A model generated the notes under the pieces. It made no database searches, was not told the origin of the DNA, and saw only the letters and a list, made by a program, of their open reading frames with translations. Shown here in pieces: positions 55,231-63,450 of a DNA stretch of 64,000 bases. The position numbers and the translations under genes are program-made. The first letter of the stretch is position 1, and each line of letters opens with the position of its first letter. The DNA is from Flavobacterium undicola. GTDB lineage: Bacteria; Bacteroidota; Bacteroidia; Flavobacteriales; Flavobacteriaceae. The stretch lies in NCBI RefSeq assembly GCF_009909155.2, contig NZ_JAAAPM020000001.1, positions 248,001-312,000 on the forward strand, written 5' to 3'.

Positions 55231-55702
55231 TTTATAAAATATACATTTTTGGTTAGTGTATAGTTAGTGTTAGTTTTTAGTGATTATTAACTCGTCTGTT
55301 CGATTGTTTTTTAAATGACCGCTCCTCCCAATTTTGGTCATTGTATAAGAAATGTTGAGAGCCTTTTTTTGACCATAATTTTGGTTCTGAATACGATTTC
55401 CGATGGAAGTTTTTCGGACAGATGGATTAATAATTTTTAAATCAAATGAGTTTTTAGTGTCCTTAGCTTTCGCAGTCGAGTGTCAAATGTTTGAAGAATG
55501 CGTAAAAAGAAAAGCTGTTTGAGCGATAGCGAGTTCTTTTCTTTTAGCATTCGAAAACTAATTTGACCGACGAGAAAGCGTAAGACTTGATTTTTTTGTT
55601 TCTTTTTTGATCAAGCAAAAAAGAAAACTTTTAAAGCATAATCTCCTTACTTTCAATAAAGCTTTTTAATAGATAATTTTGGAAAGTTTTTGAATCAATT
55701 CT
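55231..55702. repeat. Gene-free gap with an interspersed repeat and a hairpin
   Basis: No gene is seen in these 472 bp. The part from about 55452 to 55636 looks like a flavobacterial interspersed repeat: it contains GCGATAGCG and AAAGCG words, and a hairpin with a perfect 10-bp stem (TTTCTTTTTT 55599-55608 with AAAAAAGAAA 55617-55626). The left part contains four TTAGTG words (about 55254-55285) and an ATGACC/GGTCAT inverted repeat near 55315-55342. The hairpin may also end the DapA or AraC transcripts. Confidence 0.5.
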
Positions 55703-56578
55703 TTAATTTGATAAATATCTTTTTTTGTATTCCATAGGAGTAATTCCCGCTACTTTCTTAAAATGGCGGTAAAAATTAGACACATTATTAAAACCACATT
55801 CAAAACAAATCATTTCGGTAGGAACTTTGTTTTCAATCAGTAATCTACACGCATGACTAATGCGGATTTCTATTAGAAAATCATAATAGGTTTTCTTAGT
55901 CATAAGCTTAAAATAGCGGCAAAAAGAGGTAACACTTAAATTGCTAAATGCCGCAATTTCTTTTAAAGTGATCTCCTTTTTATAATTCGAAAGCGTGTAA
56001 CTGCATATTTTATTCAGCCGAATGGAATCCGATTCATTGGATTGATAAAAGGCATGCGAAGCTGTAATTTCGGTATATTCTTCGGTTTCTGATAGAAATT
56101 TTAAGATGTTTAACAGGATAATCAGCTTGTCAATATGATTGGCATTGGGTGCTTTTTTCATTTGCTCCATCACCATTTCTTTGGTGTTTCCATGGATAAT
56201 CATCCCTTTTTTTGCCTTTTCAAAAAGTTTCGGAATCTGGAAAGATTCGGGTAAGTGTATGAAATCTTTGCCTAAACAATCCGGTAAAAACTGAATTACG
56301 ATGGCTTCGACATCCAATTCCTTTTTATTCTGATAATATTCTTCATGACAACGCCAGGTATGAGGCAAGTTTTCACCCAACAAAATAAGCTCTCCTGAAC
56401 CGAAATTACTAATGTTATCGCCAATAAAGCGCACTCCTTCACCTTTGATCACGTAGTGCAATTCCAGTTCAGGATGGTAGTGCCAAATCTTACCAAAATT
56501 AGGTTCTTTGTTGTGTCTCACTTCAAAAGAACTTTGAATGCTGGTAGGAACTTTGTGAAATAAAGGCTTCATAAACAA
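55703..56578 (-). CDS. AraC-family transcriptional regulator
   Basis: A 291-residue regulator with an N-terminal cupin ligand-binding domain (WHYHPELELHYVIKGEGVRFIGDN, about 32-56, and GELILLGENLPHTWRC) and a C-terminal double helix-turn-helix (about 190-290, ITLKEIAAFSNLSVTSFCRYFK and MICFECGFNNVSNFYRHFKKVAGITPMEYKKRY). It reads away from the isomerase-like gene and lies at the middle of the catabolic cluster, so it likely senses the substrate. The start is ATG at 56578 or two codons later. Confidence 0.92.
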   Translation of the reverse strand: MFMKPLFHKVPTSIQSSFEVRHNKEPNFGKIWHYHPELELHYVIKGEGVRFIGDNISNFGSGELILLGENLPHTWRCHEEYYQNKKELDVEAIVIQFLPDCLGKDFIHLPESFQIPKLFEKAKKGMIIHGNTKEMVMEQMKKAPNANHIDKLIILLNILKFLSETEEYTEITASHAFYQSNESDSIRLNKICSYTLSNYKKEITLKEIAAFSNLSVTSFCRYFKLMTKKTYYDFLIEIRISHACRLLIENKVPTEMICFECGFNNVSNFYRHFKKVAGITPMEYKKRYLSN

Positions 56579-56606
56579 TGCATTTGGATTAATTATGCTA
56601 AATTAG

Positions 56607-56651
56607 TGTAATTTTTACAATTACAAATGTTTTTATGATAATATCCTATAA
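56607..56651. promoter_or_regulatory. Candidate AraC operator region: TGTAATT inverted repeat and 13-mer TAATATCCTATAA
   Basis: The AraC/isomerase divergent gap (56579-56844) holds a 7-bp inverted repeat, TGTAATT (56607-56613) with AATTACA (56619-56625), 29 bp before the AraC start. Beyond it is TAATATCCTATAA (56639-56651), identical to 52587-52599. Both could bind the AraC regulator. The match is seen directly; the binding is inferred. Confidence 0.55.
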
Positions 56652-56844
56652 ATAGATGCAAATAAATAATAAGAGGCTAAGCTTAAATTTTAGCATATTT
56701 GAATATAGACTGCAACCGTTTCAATTCAGAGTTGGTTGCTGTTCTTAAGAAAAATAAATAAACCTTAATAGCATATCACAAAACAGTTTGAATAGCAAAT
56801 TCAAATTGTCTTTGTGTTTTATTGCTTATAAATAATTTAAAAAT

Positions 56845-58443
56845 ATGAACATCTATTTAGTAGCAAGTGGCGATTTGCGTTTAGGGGCAAATCAAGTATG
56901 TTGGGATGCACAAGCCCAAATGGAACAATTATTATCAGAAGCTGTTGCCGAAGCAGGAGGAAAAATTATCAGAGCGCACGCCTATGATGAGAAAAAACAG
57001 CATGGTTTTATTGATAGCCAAAAAATGGGAATGCAGGTTTTTAAAAACATTGACCCAACGGCACCATTAATTGTTGCTGAAAGTGTTTGGCAATATTCAC
57101 ACCATGTTTTGGCAGGTTTAATTACACATCAAGGACCTATTTTAACAGTGGCTAACTGGAGTGGCGAATGGCCAGGATTAGTGGGAATGCTAAATTTAAA
57201 TGGTTCTTTGACTAAGGCCGGAGTGGAATACAGCACACTTTGGAGTGTAGATTTTAGTGATGATTTTTTTAAAAGTAATTTGAAAAGTTGGTTGCAAACA
57301 GCTACAATTCAACCCGATTTCAGCCACGTAAGAGCATTTGATAAAGCACTTATTCCTGCGGACGAATTAGCAAAAGGAACTGCATTTGCCCAAGCTTTTA
57401 GAAAAGAAAAAGCCATTATGGGAGTTTTTGACGAAGGTTGTATGGGAATGTTCAATGCTATCGTTCCGGATCATTTGTTGCATCCAACAGGTATTTATAA
57501 AGAAAGATTATCTCAATCTTCGCTTTACGCTAAAATGCTAACGGTGAAGGACGAAGAAGCGGAAACTGTTTTACAATGGTTGCTGGATAAAGGGATGAAA
57601 TTCAATTGGGGAACGGATGAAGTGACTCAATTAACTAAAAATCAAACGCTTTTACAATGCAAAATGTACATTGCAGCGGTGCGAATTGCGGCTGAATTTG
57701 GTTGTGATACTATCGGAATTCAATACCAACAAGGCTTGAAGGATTTAGTTCCTGCCAGTGATTTGGTTGAAGGTTTATTGAACAATCAAAACAGACCTCC
57801 AGTTTTTGATGAAGAAGGCAACGAATTGTTTGCTGGTGAAGCTTTGCCGCATTTTAATGAAGTGGATGAATGTGCCGGAATTGATGCTTTAGTAACCTAT
57901 AATTTATGGCGTTCTATGGGATTGAAAGGAGAGAATACACTACACGATTTACGTTATGGAGAGCATTTTAAAAACGAAACTGTTGACGGATTTGTTTGGG
58001 TATTTCTAATCAGTGGAGCAGCACCACCGGAACATTTTGTAGGTGGTTATGAAGGAACTTCCAGTGAAAGACAGCCTGAGATGTATTTTAGATTAGGCGG
58101 TGGAAGTGTAAAAGGAGTGAGTAAACCGGGTTCCATTGTTTGGAGTCGCGTTTATGTGATGGATGATGCCTTGCATTGTGATTTGGGAATTGGGGAATGT
58201 GTTGATTTACCAAAAGAAGAACTAGATAGAAGATGGAATATGACTACGCCACAATGGCCTATTATGAATGCTATTTTAAAAGGTGTGAGTCGCGACCAAA
58301 TGATGGGACGTCATAAGGCGAATCACATTCAGGTGGTGTATGCTGAAAACGAATCAGAAGCGAATAAATGTTGCCGAATCAAGGCCGCAGCCTTACAAGA
58401 ACTAGGAATTCAAGTTCACTTTTGCGGGGATGTAGCAGTGTAA
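56845..58443 (+). CDS. L-fucose / L-arabinose isomerase-like protein
   Basis: A 532-residue soluble protein resembling the fucose and arabinose isomerase fold. Support comes from [24 protein letters not shown] (about residues 334-357), similar to the metal-binding Glu/Asp segment of FucI, and from [14 protein letters not shown] (about 490-503), similar to the C-terminal NH segment holding the metal His. The rest is diverged and the substrate is unknown. It starts the second arm of the AraC-linked cluster. A non-isomerase role in the same fold cannot be ruled out. Confidence 0.6.
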   Translation: MNIYLVASGDLRLGANQVCWDAQAQMEQLLSEAVAEAGGKIIRAHAYDEKKQHGFIDSQKMGMQVFKNIDPTAPLIVAESVWQYSHHVLAGLITHQGPILTVANWSGEWPGLVGMLNLNGSLTKAGVEYSTLWSVDFSDDFFKSNLKSWLQTATIQPDFSHVRAFDKALIPADELAKGTAFAQAFRKEKAIMGVFDEGCMGMFNAIVPDHLLHPTGIYKERLSQSSLYAKMLTVKDEEAETVLQWLLDKGMKFNWGTDEVTQLTKNQTLLQCKMYIAAVRIAAEFGCDTIGIQYQQGLKDLVPASDLVEGLLNNQNRPPVFDEEGNELFAGEALPHFNEVDECAGIDALVTYNLWRSMGLKGENTLHDLRYGEHFKNETVDGFVWVFLISGAAPPEHFVGGYEGTSSERQPEMYFRLGGGSVKGVSKPGSIVWSRVYVMDDALHCDLGIGECVDLPKEELDRRWNMTTPQWPIMNAILKGVSRDQMMGRHKANHIQVVYAENESEANKCCRIKAAALQELGIQVHFCGDVAV

Positions 58444-58459
58444 TAAAAGGTATTTAAAA

Positions 58460-58546
58460 CACCCCGGTCTTCGACCACCCCTCTAAAAGAGGGGAATGGC
58501 GCTCGAAATTCCCCTCCTTTGGAGGGGTGCCCAACGGGCGGGGTGG
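58460..58546. repeat. GC-rich multi-hairpin interspersed repeat
   Basis: Unlike its AT-rich surroundings, this segment contains three consecutive hairpins: CCCCTCT/AGAGGGG (58478-58494), CCCCTCC/GGAGGGG (58511-58527) and GCCC/GGGC (58529-58539), framed by outer ACCCC and GGGGT (58460 and 58540 area). Elements of this type recur across flavobacterial genomes and have no coding content. Confidence 0.75.
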
Positions 58547-58596
58547 TTATAAAGATATTTATACTGCACTAGGGTTTATAATATAAAATCAATATA

Positions 58597-58646
58597 CCAA
58601 TTCGAGTGTTTTTTGTTTCGTTATGTTGCAAAAAAACACTCGAATT
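58597..58646. repeat. Large inverted repeat upstream of the first binding-protein-like gene
   Basis: An 18-base arm CAATTCGAGTGTTTTTTG (58597-58614) pairs with 58628-58646, with one extra A, around a 13-base loop. No T run follows. It could be a strong RNA stem in the operon message, a protein site or a remnant of a small mobile element. Confidence 0.7.
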
Positions 58647-58794
58647 GACGTTTTAATAACTATATTCACAGTTGTTTTAAAATGAAAAAAATAGATAGAA
58701 CACAGATAATAACGGATAAAAAAGAATTAATTAGTTTTCTTAATTTTAATTTTTGGAAATCTGTATTCTAATAAAAAAATTGAAAAGTCAAAAA

Positions 58795-59943
58795 ATGAAG
58801 AAATTGAAAGGGATTACATGGAACCATACGAGAGGGCTTTTGCCAATGGTTGCTACTGCTCAGCGTTTTACGGAGCTGTATCCAGATGTAGAAATTAGTT
58901 GGGAAAAAAGAAGTTTACAAGAATTTGCTGATGCCTCAATTGAGGATTTAGCTAAAAGATTTGATTTATTGGTAATTGATCATCCATGGACAGGTTTTGG
59001 TGCGCATACTAATACTATTGTTCCTTTGTCGGATCATTTTTCAAGCGAATATATAAAAGATCAGGAAGTCAATACCGTAGGGAAATCATACGAAAGTTAT
59101 GTTTTTAACAACAAACTTTGGGCTTTGCCTATCGATGCGGCTACGCCAGTGGCGGCAGCTCGTTTGGATATTTTAGAAAGTAAAGGTTCGAAAGTTCCGG
59201 AAACTTACGAAGATTTATTGGCTTTAGCCAAAAAAGGATTGGTTGCTTTTTCTGGAATTCCGGTAGATTCATTAATGAGTTTTTATTCGTTTTGTTGTAG
59301 TTTGGGCGAAGCCCCTTTTCTATCTCAGGAGAAAGTAATTTCAAATGAAACAGGAATTAAAGCTTTGCAGATGCACCGCGAATTAGCGCAGTTGATGGAT
59401 TCGGCTAATTTTAACAGAAATCCAATTCAGGTGTACGAAGCGATGGTAAATACAGATGAAATTGCGTATTGCCCATTTGCTTACGGTTATTCTAATTATT
59501 CAAGAATTGGTTACAGTAAACATCTACTTCATTTTTACGACTTAGTAAAGTTGAACGATCAACCTATGATTAGTTCATTAGGAGGAACAGGATTAGCTGT
59601 TTCTGCTTTCAGTCAAAACCTTCCGGAAGCATTGAAATATGCTGAATTTACAGGTTCTTCCCATGTTCAACAAAATATTTTTGCTGACAATGGGGGGCAA
59701 CCGGGACATTTACAAGCTTGGAAAAGCGATAGAATCAACCAAATCACTCATGATTATTTCAAGAATACCTTGCCTGCTTTAGAGCGCGCTTTCTTGCGTC
59801 CAAGATATTCAGGGCACATGTATTTTCAAGATCACGCTGGCGACTTAGTGCGTGATTATTTGATGAACGGTGGCGATGAGGTGGCTGTGCTTGAAGCAAT
59901 GGATGCTTTGTATGTAAAATCGCTTAATCCAGCAACAGTATGA
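58795..59943 (+). CDS. Solute-binding-protein-like protein without signal peptide (1)
   Basis: A protein of about 382 residues that resembles family 1 extracellular sugar-binding proteins of ABC transporters (periplasmic-binding fold). The start at 58795 gives MKKLKGITWNHTRGLLPMVATAQRF, which has no hydrophobic signal or lipobox, so it should stay in the cytoplasm. Segments like FDLLVIDHPWTGFG and SSLGGTGLAVSAFSQNLPEALKYAEF follow the fold. It is coupled to the next gene by an ATGA overlap (59940-59943). No permease or ATPase is present. It may act as a ligand carrier, sensor or enzyme partner for the CoA-transferases. Confidence 0.75.
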   Translation: MKKLKGITWNHTRGLLPMVATAQRFTELYPDVEISWEKRSLQEFADASIEDLAKRFDLLVIDHPWTGFGAHTNTIVPLSDHFSSEYIKDQEVNTVGKSYESYVFNNKLWALPIDAATPVAAARLDILESKGSKVPETYEDLLALAKKGLVAFSGIPVDSLMSFYSFCCSLGEAPFLSQEKVISNETGIKALQMHRELAQLMDSANFNRNPIQVYEAMVNTDEIAYCPFAYGYSNYSRIGYSKHLLHFYDLVKLNDQPMISSLGGTGLAVSAFSQNLPEALKYAEFTGSSHVQQNIFADNGGQPGHLQAWKSDRINQITHDYFKNTLPALERAFLRPRYSGHMYFQDHAGDLVRDYLMNGGDEVAVLEAMDALYVKSLNPATV

Positions 59944-61076
59944 GACCTTTAGAAGGTGTAGTTGTTTTAGAGTTTTGCCAGTTTTTGGCAGGACCTTCAG
60001 CAGGACTAAAGCTCGCCGATTTAGGGGCTAGAGTGATTAAAATCGAAAGACCTGTAAAAGGAGAAGCTTGTCGCCAATTGAGTATCAAAGACTTATTTGT
60101 AGACGAAAGCAGCTTGTTATTTCATACCATTAATCGAAATAAAGATTCTTTTGCAGCCGATCTTAAAAATCCAGCCGATTTAGAATTAGTCAAAAAACTG
60201 ATTGCCAAGGCTGATATTATGACTCATAATTTCAGACCGGGTGTGATGGATAAAATTGGTTTGGCTTTCGCCGATGCCATTGCTATCAATCCAAAAATTA
60301 TTTATGGAGTAGTTTCCGGTTATGGCGAAGTAGGACCTTGGTCTAAAAAACCGGGACAGGATTTATTAGTACAATCATTATCCGGTTTAGCCTGGTTAAG
60401 CGGAAGAAATAGTCAGGGGCCGGTTCCTTTTGGTTTATCGGTTGCTGATATTATGTGTGGGAATCACTTGGTACAAGGACTTTTGGCTGCATTATTAAAA
60501 AGAGCGAAAACTGATAAAGGTGTTTTGGTTGAGGTTTCTTTAATCGAATCCGTTTTAGATGTTCAGTTTGAAGCCATTACTTCGTACTTGAATGATGGTG
60601 GAAAATTACAGGAAAGAGGTGACGTTCCAGGAAGTGCACATGCTTTTTTAAGCGCACCTTATGGAGTGTATAAAACTCAGGATGGTTATCTTTCTTTGGC
60701 TATGGGCGACTTAATGTTCATCAGTGAATTGTTAGAAGTAAATCTCGAAAAGTACCAAGAAAAACACTTGTGGTTTGAATTCCGCGATGCAATCAGAACA
60801 CTTTTGAGTGAACGATTGGCACAAAAAACGACAGACCATTGGTTGCAATTGTTGCAGGAAAAAGGCGTTTGGTGTGGAAAAGTGTTGAATTATCAGGATT
60901 TGGATCAAATTGATTTTGGTATGCCAATGAAACAAACCATTGAAAATTCAGAGAACAAAAAGATAGTTACTACCAGAAGTCCGATTCAGTTAGATGGTCA
61001 AATTTTGACAAGTTCTAAAGCAGCACCAAAAGTAGGAGAGCAGAATAAAATGATACAGGAAACTATTTTAAATTAG
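59940..61076 (+). CDS. CaiB/BaiF class III CoA-transferase (1)
   Basis: A 378-residue class III CoA-transferase of the formyl-CoA transferase / CaiB fold. The start LEGVVVLEFCQFLAGPSAGLKLADLGARVIKIERP-type region (residues 4-38), NFRPGVMDKIG (about 97-107) and the catalytic Asp170 in LSVADIMCGNH are as in the family. It probably moves CoA between carboxylic acids in catabolism. A tandem paralogue starts three bases after its stop, and an overlap with the binding-protein-like gene joins them in one operon. Confidence 0.9.
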   Translation: MRPLEGVVVLEFCQFLAGPSAGLKLADLGARVIKIERPVKGEACRQLSIKDLFVDESSLLFHTINRNKDSFAADLKNPADLELVKKLIAKADIMTHNFRPGVMDKIGLAFADAIAINPKIIYGVVSGYGEVGPWSKKPGQDLLVQSLSGLAWLSGRNSQGPVPFGLSVADIMCGNHLVQGLLAALLKRAKTDKGVLVEVSLIESVLDVQFEAITSYLNDGGKLQERGDVPGSAHAFLSAPYGVYKTQDGYLSLAMGDLMFISELLEVNLEKYQEKHLWFEFRDAIRTLLSERLAQKTTDHWLQLLQEKGVWCGKVLNYQDLDQIDFGMPMKQTIENSENKKIVTTRSPIQLDGQILTSSKAAPKVGEQNKMIQETILN

Positions 61077-61079
61077 AAG

Positions 61080-62219
61080 ATGAAACCATTAGAAGATTAT
61101 TTAATAATAGATTTCAGCCAGTTTCTTTCGGGGCCTTCGGCAAGTTTGCGCTTGGCCGATTTGGGTGCTCGTGTCATTAAAATCGAGAAACCCGGAACAG
61201 GTGATATTTGCAGAACCTTATATACTTCGGATTTGATCATGAACGGAGAATCCTCCGTTTTTCATACGATAAATAGAAATAAAGAATCTTTTGCTATTGA
61301 TTTCAAACAGCCGGAAGAATTAGCAAAATTGAAGAAATTATTAGCAAAAGCCGATGTGGTGATGCATAATTTCAGACCAGGCGTTATGGAACGCATTGGA
61401 CTGAGTTATGAAGAAGTACAAAAGATAAATCCTAATGTAGTCTATGCCTCGATAAGTGGCTTTGGGACAAAAGGTGCTTTTAAAGATTTGCCGGGACAGG
61501 ATTTACTGTTGCAATCGTTAACGGCTTTGACCTGGTTAACAGGAAACGAAGGCGATGGCCCGGTTCCGATGGGATTGTCCATTGTGGATATGTTAGCGGG
61601 AGCACATTTGACTCAGGGAATTTTGGCTGCTTTGTATCGAAAAGTGACTCAAAATGTAGGCGCTTTGGTAGAAGTAAGTATGCTGGAATCGGCGTTTGAT
61701 TTTCAGTTTGAAACTATAACCACTTTCTTCAATGACGGTGGCGAATTGCCTGTTCGAACCAAAACAAACAATGCCAATGCTTATCTAGGTGCGCCTTACG
61801 GAATTTACCAGACTAAAAATGGGTACATGAGTTTGGCCATGGGGTCGATTCCTGTTTTAGCTGAATTGTTATCTTGTGAAGCATTGAAGCAATTTCCAGA
61901 AAATAAATTTACTTTAAGAGACGATATCAAATCCATTTTGGCAGCTCATTTACTAACGCAGGATTCAGAATATTGGTTAAATATTTTAGAACCGGCTGAT
62001 ATTTGGTGTGCCAATGTATTGAATTATGAGCAGCTTTTTGCTCAGGAAGGATTTCAGGTTTTAGACTTTGTTCAACAAGTGGAAATGCTTGATGGCTATA
62101 ATTATAAAACCACCCGATGTCCTATTAGAATTGATGGAGAATTGTTTACTTCGGGTAAAGCTTCGCCAAAGTTGGGTCAGGATAACGAAAGCATCATAAA
62201 AGAATTTAATCTTTGCTAA
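61080..62219 (+). CDS. CaiB/BaiF class III CoA-transferase (2)
   Basis: A 379-residue paralogue of the preceding gene with the same core motifs in register: SASLRLADLGARVIKIEKPG, NFRPGVMERIG and catalytic Asp170 in LSIVDMLAGAH. Class III enzymes are interlocked dimers, so the two proteins may form a heterodimer or have different acid substrates. Its stop overlaps the next start by one base (TAATG, 62217-62221). Confidence 0.9.
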   Translation: MKPLEDYLIIDFSQFLSGPSASLRLADLGARVIKIEKPGTGDICRTLYTSDLIMNGESSVFHTINRNKESFAIDFKQPEELAKLKKLLAKADVVMHNFRPGVMERIGLSYEEVQKINPNVVYASISGFGTKGAFKDLPGQDLLLQSLTALTWLTGNEGDGPVPMGLSIVDMLAGAHLTQGILAALYRKVTQNVGALVEVSMLESAFDFQFETITTFFNDGGELPVRTKTNNANAYLGAPYGIYQTKNGYMSLAMGSIPVLAELLSCEALKQFPENKFTLRDDIKSILAAHLLTQDSEYWLNILEPADIWCANVLNYEQLFAQEGFQVLDFVQQVEMLDGYNYKTTRCPIRIDGELFTSGKASPKLGQDNESIIKEFNLC

Positions 62220-63448
62220 TGGAAAACACAACATTTAGAATCGCGGTTAGGAAATTTGGGCCTTTTGAAAGCGCCATGCAGCAACTATGGGATGCGTTTT
62301 GTTTAAAAAACGATATCAGTATTTCGGTCGAAATGGTGCCAATGGAATTGCATGATTTGTATGAGCAAACCATTAGCGAAGGCGGTTTGAAAAAAGGCGA
62401 TTGGGATATTGCCCACATTAACACCGACTGGATTTTTGATGCGGCTCAGGCCAATGCAGTTCAGGATTTAACGCCTTTTATTGCTAAAAAAGCACCTCAG
62501 GATTTCCCTGAAGGCTGGCACAATTCCTTGTTACATTTACAGGAAATTGACGGGGGGATTTATGGTTTGCCTTTTCACGATGGTCCTGAATGTTTGATTT
62601 ATAGAAAAGATTTATTCGAAGATCCGATAGAAAAAGAGAATTTTAAAAAGCAGTTTGGTTACGAATTGAATCCACCTAAAACCTGGATGGAATTCGAGCA
62701 AATCGCTACTTTTTTTAATCGTCCAAGCGAAAATTTATACGGCTGCGTTTTTGCCAATTATCCTGATGGGCACAACATGGTTTTCGACTTTTGTTTGCAT
62801 TTGTGGACCCGTGGTGGTTCCTTGTTGAATGCCGAAAATCAGATAAACATCAACACACAAGCAGCAATTGATACCTTAGATTATTACCGCTATATTGTTA
62901 AAAATACGGCTGCCGTTCATCCCGGTTCTGCCGATTTTGGTTCGGTCGAAGCAGGAATGGCTTTCGCCAATGGAGAAGCCGCATTGACAATTAACTGGTT
63001 TGGTTTTGCTTCGATGTGTGAAGTTATTGCCGAATCGAAAGTAAAAGGAAAAGTAGATGTTACCACCCTGCCTTTTGCTGTTGGTGGAAAAACCGCTTCA
63101 CTAAATGTCTATTGGTTATACACCATAGGAGCAGGAAGTAAAAATAAAAAATTAGCCTATGATTTTTTACGATTTGCCACCACTGCCGAAAGTGACAAAT
63201 TATTGACAAATGAAGGCGGAATCGGCTGCAGAAAATCGACATGGAAAGATGCCGAAATTAACGCCACCATTCCTTATTACCACAAGTTAGAAAGTTTGCA
63301 CGAGAATGCGTTGACTTTGCCTCAAATAGCAGTTTGGCCAGACATTGCCATACTGATAGACCAGATGGTTTTACAGGCATTGAAAAACAACATTCCATCG
63401 GCTGACTTATTAAAAAACACACAAATTGAAATTGAAAAAATACTATAA
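62219..63448 (+). CDS. Solute-binding-protein-like protein without signal peptide (2)
   Basis: A protein of about 409 residues of the family 1 extracellular solute-binding-protein fold. I chose ATG at 62219 (MENTTFRIAVRKFGPFESAM), coupled to the CoA-transferase stop; the longer frame two codons upstream begins at TTG. It has no signal peptide. Features are GDWDIAHINTDWIFDAA, LQEIDGGIYGLPFHDGPECLIYRKDLF, and PKTWMEFEQIATFF, the last two typical of sugar-binding proteins. It differs clearly from the first one, so the two are not recent duplicates. Confidence 0.8.
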   Translation: MENTTFRIAVRKFGPFESAMQQLWDAFCLKNDISISVEMVPMELHDLYEQTISEGGLKKGDWDIAHINTDWIFDAAQANAVQDLTPFIAKKAPQDFPEGWHNSLLHLQEIDGGIYGLPFHDGPECLIYRKDLFEDPIEKENFKKQFGYELNPPKTWMEFEQIATFFNRPSENLYGCVFANYPDGHNMVFDFCLHLWTRGGSLLNAENQININTQAAIDTLDYYRYIVKNTAAVHPGSADFGSVEAGMAFANGEAALTINWFGFASMCEVIAESKVKGKVDVTTLPFAVGGKTASLNVYWLYTIGAGSKNKKLAYDFLRFATTAESDKLLTNEGGIGCRKSTWKDAEINATIPYYHKLESLHENALTLPQIAVWPDIAILIDQMVLQALKNNIPSADLLKNTQIEIEKIL

Positions 63449-63450
63449 TT

